64,000 nucleotides of DNA, from positions 5,199,241-5,263,240 of the forward strand of contig OZ037768.1 in NCBI GenBank assembly GCA_964035545.1. Direction: 5' to 3'. The first letter of the stretch is position 1; every line of letters begins with the position of its first letter. Below the pieces are notes generated by a model that made no database searches, was not told where the DNA came from, and saw nothing but the letters and a program-made list of their open reading frames with translations. Shown here piece by piece: positions 1 to 10,406 of this stretch. This DNA is from Bugula neritina (lineage: Eukaryota; Bryozoa; Gymnolaemata; Cheilostomatida; Bugulidae). Made by a program: the position numbers and the translations under genes.

Positions 1-1241
1 CAATGATACATTTGCACACTGTTATACTGTTATAGCCATATTTCCTTTTGGCATCAAAGCTATTCATATGACAATTTTGACTTTAAAGGCAAGGTCATGT
101 TAATGAGCTACCCATTGACATGGGCAAAAAACAAGATCACCGAGTAGGTTGAATTTTAAATATTTATAAATTATTTATTCAGTAGATTTTCAATGGTGGA
201 ATATTTGGTAGATAAATGTTTAGATGATATGTCAACAACCACAGTGCCTGTAGGTGGTCATAAATGGGTAGAGCCATGATCTGTTATTGCACCTGCAATG
301 TTGCTATCCAAATGACCGTATCTCCATGCATGTATCAAATAACATGTACAAAACACACAGCATGAGTCTGGACAATATGGTTTTGGTTAATATAAATAAT
401 ACTGTTAGTCTGTTGTAAGTTACTTGCTGCGACAGCACTGCAGTGACGGCATCATTAAATCAGCAGGGCATGTCACAAGGCTGCATAACTTGCTAACCTA
501 GTGGCTGATAAGGTTTCACGTGTGTGTGGTGGTTGACCTATATGTCGTTCAACGACCTTCATATCAAAGGACCGCAATACCAGTAGATTCGCGTAGCCCA
601 TTTGGATAGCTCATGGCACATTCACAACCATGCAGTCTGATGACCCCAATACTGCCCTTATTATCATGCTGCTACATTATAGTATATTATAGTATTATTA
701 TGTTATGCAATATTATAACCATTCATTTTATAAACATATGGTAAAGGTACCTGCATAGGTATCTTAAGATTACACAAATTAAGATAACACTGAAATTAAT
801 AAAATAAGTATTGCAAATAGTAATAGTATATTGCCATAAATTTGTTCAAATAAAAATTCACACTATATGAAAAAGTTGATTTTTAATAAACTTATTTGAG
901 TAGCAGAATATGGGTCTTTCAGTTAAATTGTTTTATAAAGAAGATAGTGGCATGTACCATGATTAACAAAATCAACTTCATTTCATTATTATAACACACC
1001 TAGTGAAGTTCTAAAATTTAGTAGTTCTGTCCTAGTTTATACCTTTTGTATTTCTCACTTAATTTTTTTTAAAAAGGTGCAAATTTACAATAAATTAAGT
1101 AGGTCATGCAGTAAAAATTAATGCTATACACTATGCCATGGGTGTATATACTACTCTCTTATATATAGACACACTGTAACAGTTGCATACACACAGAAAT
1201 AGAGAATTTATACACTATTAAATATATTTAAGTTATTTTAG
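1..1241. other. Upstream flank of NOS copy 1, no gene seen
   Basis: No coding exon is recognisable on either strand. The stretch is AT-rich, and a TATA-rich segment lies near 1158-1166. A splice acceptor (TTTTAG) ends at 1241, one base before the NOS ATG, so the promoter and at least one 5' exon probably lie in or beyond this stretch. I cannot place them. Confidence 0.5.
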
Positions 1242-1242
1242 G

Positions 1243-4200
1243 ATGGCGACTGAGCTCAAGTCAGACAAGATTGCCCGAGAGCCGGTGCTGCTCACCAACG
1301 TGCAGGATTCTAACCTCGTGCTATTCGACACTCTGCATCATAAGGGACACCAGGTGAGTCAGCGTCTTCTTTAAAAGTAGATATATTTATGTATATTATA
1401 CATATATGCATATACGTATACATATGCTACATATACATATACGTATACATATGCTACGTATACGTATACATATACATAAAAATTATAAGAATCAAATTTT
1501 TAGGTGAATTATTATGTACATAATATAATTACAGTTACACTGATGGTGTAGTATATGCTAGTATACTGCATGTATATTATGTATTCTCTGCATCTCTTGT
1601 AGGTAGATGATACCTGCTGTCAAACCTCTCTGTGCCAAGGCTCCATCATGCAACCTAAAGCTATGATACGACCTCAGCCAGGCATTGGTGTGAATATGGG
1701 AGAAGTTGAAGATTTCTACAAGCAATATTTCACTGCCAAGGATGTTAAGTAAGTATTGCACAGGCTCCTGCAGGATGATCTACTGGATGATTGTGATGAA
1801 AGATGTAGTACTAAGTTAGCTTGTATGCTCATGTGTCAACGAGTAGTATATAATTTGACTGATATAGAGTATATAATAGCATGCAGAGCTAATTTCACCT
1901 GCTTAGTTGCTATCTACATAATTTCAACAAAGTTATTACATGACTAATAAATATATTTTAAGTTGAATAAGCATTATAAAAAACCATTTCTGTATGTTTC
2001 AAGTGAGGAAGACCAAGCTAAGAGAATGGCAGAAGTGGAGGCGTCAATCAAGTCAAGCAATAAATATGACATGACGGCCGATGAACTAGAATTCGGCTCT
2101 AGAACTGCCTGGAGGAATGCACCACGTTGCATTGGACGAATCCAGTGGTCTAGACTTAAAGTACAAAAACTTATTTCAATTTGTCTGAACCAAATTTACT
2201 GACACGAAATCTTAATTCAAAAATAGCATAATTTATATAGCGATATATGCATAATTAATCATCAAGTTATATCTTAGCTATGTTTCATTTGATTTTCATA
2301 ATTGTCTCCTCTTTAGTTCTTTGATGGGCGAGATGTGAAGTCAACCAAGGACATGTTCGACAAGATCTGTGAGCAAATAGAGTATGGCACCAATAATGGA
2401 AACATCAGGCATGTACAGACAATCTTACTGGTTTGCAACATAACATAATGGATCTGGTACTAGTACTGGTACTGGTACTGGTATCTGGTACTCGGCAATT
2501 TGATTGTTGTCTTTTTTTAATACAAGTTCATTATTCAGAAAATAAGAAATATTCCAAATTTACTATTTTTAAAATATAATAACAGTTTGAGAAAATTCCA
2601 GATAAGAATATAATAGAGATGGTGGTTTCGTAAACTAATAGTTGCACTGAAATACTTATTGCAATTTTGAACAATAAAGTACTTGTTTCATAAAAAGTTT
2701 TGTTGGTGATTGCTTTAAATAGTATAAACTGTCACTTTAAATTGTATAGTGCGGCAGTTTTATAGTATATTAACCATTTCCAACTCACTTGTCACAACAA
2801 AATTATTTTTTCCCACCCTGTAATTTACCATAATTATTGTCATTTGTTATTCAACATTGTTTAATAGGTCTGCCATAGTTGTGTTCCCATCCAGACAATC
2901 TGGGGTAGAGTGTAGAATCTGGAACGGTGAATATATAAGCTATGCTGGATTTGAAGTCTCACCTGGAGTAGTAGTTGGTGATCCTAACCATGTTGAGTTT
3001 ACTAAGATCTGCATACGACTGGGCTGGAATCCTCCAGTTTCAAGGTTTGTAAACAAGTTTCCTTCGAGTTAATCATTCAGATTTCTTAGTTTAGATTCCA
3101 GTTTAGTCGACTTCTTTTACTTGTCAGGGTTGTGTTTTCTTACGTAATCAGCATTGTTAAATTTGTAATGTAATAATTAATCAGATGGTTTAAAAGTTAG
3201 CAAAAGTATTAAATAAAATAATATGCTTCTCTATTCGTCTCAAAAGTTGATAGTTGCTCTCACAGTGCTTACTAGTGTGGTACAAGAGCAAGCTGTCCAC
3301 TTTACAGTTTGCAATTCAGCCATTGGTTTTACTTACTAAGCTACAATGGCTTCTTTTTTGCCATTCCACTTTTTTTTCTATTTGAAAGAAATGTGTGCAC
3401 TTTACAATTTTGAAGGTTCCAAGTGCTGCCTCTGGTACTACAGTATGGAGACAACAATCCCGACTTGTATGAAATTCCAGAGTCTTTAGTACTGGAGGTA
3501 CAAATCTCTCACTCAAAGTAAGCTTATTTATTTGTTGAAGTAAAGTATTAACCAATGATCTTGGAATATGCATGCTTTAAAATGCCTCATATTTAGTTTA
3601 ATGAAATTGTTTGTATGGACAGATATCCAAAGTTTGATCGACTGGGATTAAAATGGTTTGCTGTCCCTGCTGTGTGCAACATGGGTATGGACTGTGGGGG
3701 TCAGTATTATCCTGCTACGGGGTTTAATGGATGGTACATGTCTACAGAGATAGTGAGAGACTTCTGCGATCCTGCCCGTTATGACCTTCTCAAGGTCAGC
3801 CAGTTCTGTTGCTTCTTATTTTTCAACTTTCCACCATATAGCACAATTCAATTAACAACATTCATAGTGACTGATAAAACTCTTTCATAAAATAATATAC
3901 AGTTGCATAATGATCGCTGAGCAAACCAATTAGAAGGTCTGATGCATTCAGAATGGTTAACTTGGTTAGAGTTCAGCAAGACTAAGAATGTCTAAATACT
4001 ACTTTCAGGATATCGCCACTAGCATGGATATGGACACCACAAAACCTGCTATCTTTTGGAAAGAGTTTGCAGCTACTGAGTTGAACGTGGCAGTGGTTAC
4101 AAGTTTTCAGGTAATGGCTGAACAACGACAGCAGTTTTATAAATTTTTTAAGCTTTATGAACACCTGAATTGCTGATTATAGTATTTTTAATGTTCAGAA

Positions 4201-7200
4201 AACTACTTGCTGAATGCTATAGCAAGTTTTGCATATCTTGATGTGATAATATAGGTCTCAGTGTTTAGTATAGATATTACCTTGAAGAAAGAGAATTTAC
4301 CATTTCCTGCCTTTAAGATGCTAACTAGATGACTTCTTTGCAAAAAAGTGTTTTTCACATATTATGTTGATCTAAAATAAAGTACCATATTATAGAAATC
4401 AAACGTGACTATAACAGATCACCACACCGCCTCAGAAACATTCATGCATCATATTGAGAATGAGCAAATGTTACGAGGGGGTTGTCCAGCTGACTGGGTC
4501 TGGGTTGTTCCACCACTAGGGGGTTCTTTGCTACCCGTCTTTCACCAGGAAATGCTCAACTATAAGTTGAAACCAAGCTACGAATATCAGGTAAAGAATA
4601 CATTTGACAACACTGTATTATTTTGGTGTACACGCAGCAGACACTAATAACTTTATTGCATGATTGTATAGATGGCAGGAATCTGTAGGTAATTAAACTA
4701 ATAATGTGTTTGTAGACTAAGGCGTGGGTGAGGTTCATGTGGAAAGGTTCTGTACAAGGGAAGGCGAGACCAAAGATGCTTTCATTTCGAAGTATCAACA
4801 GGTTTGATGGTTTTGTGTATGACATACATGCTGACATATATGCTGACACATATACTGACACTTATATTGACATACATGCTGACATATATACTGAATAATA
4901 ATCAATATTTATTAAGTTATTTTTGAACCTGCAGTCCTGTTTTTATATAGCAATAGCCGTGTATACTTACAGAGCAATGATGCTTTGCGGGGGTATAATG
5001 AAAGCTGCCCTAAGCAAGAGAAGATACTGCACCATCCTGTATGCCACGGAGACGGGCATCTCTGAAGGCTACGCTAACAAACTTCAACGTATATTTGGCC
5101 AGGCTTTTCATGTTGAGGTGAATCTAACGCTGTTCATGATTTTTTGTGTAGTTATATGCTATACTATGTACATTATTTACATGCAAAGTTGATGTCTAAA
5201 AATTTTAGAAAATATTTTATCTATTATTTAGTGTGCACACGCTTACACAAAATTAGCTATTTCAATTTTTCTCAAATATTTAGGATTATTTTTAACTGCT
5301 CATGCCATGTTAACACACTTTTAAGGAAAATGATTTATTTAGCCAATGTGTCAAAAACATTGATTCTTAACAAAATTCACTTCCCAATGGCTGTCTTATT
5401 AAACCCTCATGCACATACATGTAATATATAAGTATTGTCTTCAGGGTAAAATTCTTTTTTATTCAGAAGTTTAGAATATCTTGCTGGTGCTAATAATGTG
5501 TAGTTGCTGTCTTTAACTGGTCCCATTAATTTGTAGGTGCTGTCTATGGACATGTATGACGTGTCAAGGTTGGGAGCCGAGGAGCTGCTGTTCATTGTAA
5601 CCAGTACATTTGGTAATGGTGAAGCTCCAGAGAACGGAAAGGTATTGTATTCGGAGAGTGAAATTTCAAGTGATTTATTTTTCTGTAGTACTGCTCTATC
5701 TATAGCACAAGACTTTACATCTGTGAAATAAAGCAAAACCAAATTCCACTTTAGAATTGAAACCCAAATTAAGCCAGAGTTCACTCATTTACATGGTAGA
5801 GCTATGTTTAATTGTTTTATATAAAATCATGACATTTTACTTTTTGATATGTTGCTCCTAGTATTAAATTACACTTGGATAAAACATATCATTGCTGCTT
5901 TGAATAGTAGTTTTGTTTGCATTTTATTTGTATGTCTAAACGTTTTATAATGGCAAAAGTTAGTTATGCTTCGACTATATATACGCCATACAGATTATAT
6001 ACATGTAAATAACTAACTTTACTTTCATCTTATAGTCATTTGAGAAGAACTTGATCAAGTTTGTTGAAAAAATCACTTCTGGGAGCAAAGATTCAAACGA
6101 AACTGAAAATGGACCCTTGTGAGTTTCTTTAAAAAAACTGTTTATAATGATCTTTTGGATTTTTTGTCTCATCTTCACCAGAGGAAATATCACATTTCAT
6201 GCCTAGCTGTAGATTGGCAAAAATAGGGTTATTAGAGTGACACAGTTATCAATATTAGTCAGTGCAAAAACTAGTGGTTTTAAGCTGAGTACAATGTGAT
6301 GTGTGATAAATTATTTTTCAAGTGCGAGGGGGTGTCTAAATCTGGAAAAGTATGCCCATTGTGACATACCAGAGTACATGGGTGTTGCTGTATTTACCAT
6401 TGTAATCATCATAGCAGACCACTGATGCTTTTTAATGTAATGAGCATGATTTAGAATAATATGAAAAACTCATAGTTTATGCAGACACTTGCTGACAGCT
6501 GTCACAATGGTGTTTTGCAGGTTTTCAGTGTTTGGACTTGGCTCCAGTGCATATCCCAACTTCTGTGCCTTTGCTAAAAGAGTTGATGATTTGCTGAACA
6601 AACTTGGGATGAAAAGGTTATCGGACATACAAACTGCAGATGAGAAGAAGAACCAAGACCTGGCATTTAGAGAATGGTCAACTAAAGTGTACACGGTTTG
6701 TCATCAGTTCAACGCTTCTGCATTTATGAGTAGTAGAAGTAGTCAAACATTATGTATAAAAAGAGGCAAAGCATTGTTTAGCAAATTCAATAGGCGTGTT
6801 AAAAAACTATCCACAGTTCTCATACTTGGTGACTACTCTAACTGAAAACAGATACAGTGTTGGGCACTCCTAGAATTTCGAAATTATTTAGTAAAGGGTG
6901 ATGGTAGAGTAATATATACAGTATAATACATATAATCTTCTTGCAAATGTTTAGCAACCATGGTTCATATAAAGGCAGGTTGCATAACACTAAAAAAATG
7001 TCTGCTATCAAATATTTGCAATGGCAACACACATGAAAAGTTTTTATATTGGCAATTTATTTAAAGCTGTGATATTTCTGCAGAAGGTTTTCTTGTTGCA
7101 TACAGGCTACAAGTTATGGCATTTGCAAAGAAACTGTCTAACATTGTGCTTACCTTTGAGAGTCTGATATTCCCTGAGGGAGAATGATATCCTCAGAAAA

Positions 7201-10200
7201 GTTTTGAATTCTTATATTAGTGTTTCTCAACAACTAATATCTTGCCTCCTTGCAGAAAGCATGTTCATCTTTCGGGATGCAAGCAAAGAGTGCTGCAAAC
7301 GGAGCATCTGTACAAGATTTCAAAGTATCCTCAGCAACCGAATCAGTTTCTGTAATCAAAGGTTTGTAGAAATTGATCTCAATATAAAACCACTTCCCTG
7401 GAAAATATTTTCTAACGGTATAAACTTTAAAGCACTTACTATAAATGATATGAAACAACCATGACATAATTCTGATATGTTATTCCTATATTCTGCAGGG
7501 TTGCAGCACATTCACAAGAAGCTGATATCTACATGTGAAGTTCTGTCAGTCGAGTCTCTCGTATCTGCAGATGCCAAGTAAGTGATATTTCTTTAGTAGT
7601 AGATATATGCAATGATTAACACACAGCTCATTATAATGCACATTGTTTTGTACAGGTGGAGTTATGTTGAGAAGTTTTCTTTTCAAATGTAATCGGTAAG
7701 ATAATTCCAAATAATTGTCTCTTTCGTACAGTTGTAGCACCGTACTGGTGAAGTTCCAACACGACCAGTTGTTGTACTCTCCTGGTGACCATCTTGCCAT
7801 TTTCCCAACAAACAGTAAAGACAAAGTTGAGAAATTATGTCAGAGTTGCATCTTTGAAGATGAGGTGAACATGGACACTCCAGTCTCACTCATTGATGCC
7901 CCGGAGAATGAAGGTGAGAGTTGCTGAAGCAGTGATTGTACAGATTCAAATAAAGAATGGGAAGCATTTTTGTTCCTTTTTTTTACACTTATAAAGCTTG
8001 CCAGGGTCAAATTTGAATTTCCATGGTCTGAAGCAGATTCTTAACTTTTTCACATTTTACCCTTAGTAACTGCTAACTAGTTACTAACCAGTTGCTAATT
8101 AGCGGTTAGTTACTAGTTACCAGTTAGTAGTTACTAAAACTTAGTTGCTATTATTAAAAACTCTTTTTCTCAAACTTTCCCTTATTTTAAAAAGTAATAG
8201 AGCAGTGTGGCTTTATCTGCTAGTTTTAAAAAATAACCCAAGTCCCAATCTGAAATATATTTTGTAATTCTTCTATATAAGAGACCTACTTGGTTAACCA
8301 GCAATCTATATATGTTATTGTAGGTGTGATGTCAAGAATTCCACCAGCTACGATGTTCACTGCTTTGACTAACTACTTGGATATAGAGTGCACACCCAGA
8401 CAGTGTGACCTGGAAGCCCTGCTACCTGTGTGTGAATGTGACGAGGACCAGCGCCAGAAACTCACTCAACTTTCAACGGTTAGCTTTGGTGTAGTTTTCT
8501 CTCATTCTCACATGTAGGGTAACAGTGCCAACAGAATAACACAAATGATATATCAAGGCCATACAAATTTTTACTAGCAAAATGTTCTTTGTTCACATGA
8601 ATAATTTCAATTCTGAATAGTAAAATAGCAAAGCTGTAGTTTACCCAACATAATTGGACATAAAAACATTATAATATTCACTATCACCTTTTACTCTTAT
8701 AATAAACAATTCTAAATGGAATGGAGCAAAAGTTGTAGCTGAAGTTGTACTGCATTTAAAATCAGTGAGTTTGTGGGTTTTATGTTAACCAACTTCATTG
8801 CACACCATGTAAGCAGGCTTGACTTGATGTTTGAGATTTGAGCCGAAGGAGATAAGAAATAAAAAATCATCAAGTTGTGTCTTAATAATAAAATGACTAC
8901 TTTACCAACTTTATTTCAAAGTGTTGCCTTGAAAAGAAGTGTTTATCACTTTTATGTTTCTCTTTTCCAGGATTCAAACGTATACAACGCATGGGCTGAG
9001 TTGAAGCCATCTTGGGTGGACTTTGTCACAGAGTTCAGCAGTGTTCGTATTCCTGCAGGTTTCTATTTAACAGAACTACCAGTTCTCCAGCCTCGTTACT
9101 ACAGTATCAGTAACTCTCCTTCTATGTATCCTGATCAAGTTCATCTCACTGTCGGTGTCTTGGAGTATCAAGTGAAATCAGGTATTTATATATTCCAGTA
9201 GAATATTTATTTCTCAATAATTAACCTCCATTCCTGTATTTTCTGGTATCAAATTTGAGTAGTTTTATAGGTTATGGGTCTGTAGAACTAACTAATATAA
9301 TTATGCTATGTGCAGTATTGCTGGTTATTTTAGAAAATGGAGAAAGGCAGAAGTTTGGCCATTGTTCCAAGCTGCTGGAGACAATAGTGCCAGGAACAAA
9401 GATCTATGCATTTGTTCGAAGGTAAGGCTTGTGTGCTTCTCATTATAATATTGTTCTAAAAAGCACGAAACTAATTAGTCAAATTATACTGCCTGAAGAC
9501 AAAGTCTGATACAATATTTATTGATTTCTTGTTACAGATTTCCAGATTTCCAGCTTCCTTCTGCTATTAAGTCTGACATCATTATGGTAGGAGCTGGCAG
9601 TGGTCTGGCACCATTTAGAAGTTTCTGGCAAGAAAGGACTGAACTTGCATCAGAATCTGGTTAGTTAATGCAACTTGTGCAGTTGACAAGTTTCTTAGTA
9701 TATGACACGCAGGCACGCAATAATATGTTGCCGTGTACTTTTTCTCTTGTAAAAGTTAGAGAAGTTAAAAGTTTTGTACACTTGAGTTAAAAAGCCACTT
9801 AGATTTATCCTATACTTTCGCTGCTCTGACACTTGATACTTAATGCTACTAACTGCTTGTTCTACATTTTGTTTAACTTTTCAGTCTGTAATAATAATGT
9901 GCTGTACACAGGAACAGGAGAACTACATCTCTTCCAAGGATGCCGAACAAAGTCTTCACTTTTACATGCTGAAGAAATCAACGGAGCTGTGAATTCTAAA
10001 GTCATCACTTCTAGTGTGACGGCTTTCTCCAGAGAAAAGGATATGCCAAAGGTATGAACAACATTTTACATTTTAAGCAGAGTTTTTACACGTGAAAATA
10101 ATACTTTATAAACGTTTTTCCTATGTTAAACTTCAACAAGTATTTTCTCCAACACAGGCCTATGTCCAAGATAAGCTGTTAGAGTGTAGAGAGTTGATAG

Positions 10201-10406
10201 AGGAACTGCTTTTGAAAAAGAAAGCTCATTTCTATGTGTGTGGAGATATCAAGATGGCTATCGGTGTGTCAAAGGCAGTGAGCACTATACTAGCTGGCAG
10301 CACTAGAAATGGTGATATGACAGCATCTGATGGAGAACTGGATTATGTGGAAATAATGAAACAAGAAGGACGTTATCATGAAGATATATTTGCTGTACTC
10401 GTTTAG
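1243..10406 (+). CDS. NOS: Nitric oxide synthase, tandem copy 1 (23 coding exons, 1059 aa)
   Basis: Makes nitric oxide and citrulline from L-arginine, NADPH and O2. Coding exons: 1243-1353, 1603-1748, 2004-2160, 2317-2408, 2868-3044, 3416-3517, 3623-3794, 4009-4110, 4396-4590, 4716-4801, 4973-5117, 5537-5641, 6036-6118, 6521-6695, 7256-7361, 7499-7577, 7732-7913, 8324-8478, 8971-9181, 9334-9421, 9538-9659, 9912-10051, 10158-10406 (3180 nt with stop). Seen: zinc CxxxxC at C43/C48; heme-ligand motif [10 protein letters not shown] with C128; substrate glutamate E304 in GWYMSTEI; pterin-site CPADWVW near W387; a basic amphipathic calmodulin-type helix at about 437-464; flavodoxin ATETG 471-475 and STFGNG near 519-523; FAD motif RYYS 832-835; NADPH motif GAGSGLAP from 908; VCGD 1004-1007; C-terminal RYHEDIF. 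It is short for the family: there is no PDZ domain, no autoinhibitory loop and no C-terminal tail. Intron 4 uses a GC donor. The start is the first ATG, directly after an acceptor; a coding 5' exon further upstream is not excluded. Confidence 0.95.
2409..2867 (+). other. GC-AG intron 4 of NOS copy 1
   Basis: Exon 4 must end at 2408 (AAC ATC AG) to join exon 5 at 2868 (G TCT GCC) and keep the conserved GNIRSA peptide. The intron then begins GCATGT, a GC donor. Copy 2 has GTGGGC at the same place. No GT nearby keeps the frame. The intron also carries TACTGG hexamer repeats near 2455-2490. Confidence 0.75.
4821..4892 (+). repeat. 12-bp tandem repeat, six units, in NOS copy 1 intron 10
   Basis: Six back-to-back 12-mers of the form GACATAYATRCT, imperfect, start about 20 bases after the exon 10 donor. 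The corresponding intron of copy 2 does not show them, so the array arose after the duplication or was lost from the other copy. Confidence 0.8.
7656..7695 (+). other. Possible cassette or poison exon inside NOS copy 1 intron 16
   Basis: A short block flanked by a good acceptor (TTGTACAG, ending 7655) and two possible donors. Splicing at GTAATC (block 7656-7688, 33 nt) keeps frame and adds 11 residues between DAK and CSTVLV. Splicing at GTAAGA (7656-7695, 40 nt) runs into an in-frame TAA and would truncate the protein. Exons 16 and 17 join cleanly without it and match the family, so it is not constitutive if it is used at all. The homologous block in copy 2 is 36 nt. Confidence 0.3.
8050..8155. 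repeat. Self-complementary AGTTACTAA/TTAGTAACT cluster in NOS copy 1 intron 17
   Basis: Many direct and inverted copies of a TTAGTAACT/AGTTACTAA-like word are packed into about 100 bases and could form hairpins. Copy 2 intron 17 has no equivalent. Function is unknown; simple sequence expansion is the likely explanation. Confidence 0.5.

Noticed and set aside
1963-2003. Extension of NOS exon 3 upstream to 1963
   Set aside because: The phase does not match exon 2, and copy 2 shows the homologous acceptor TTTCAAG exactly at the 2003/2004 boundary.
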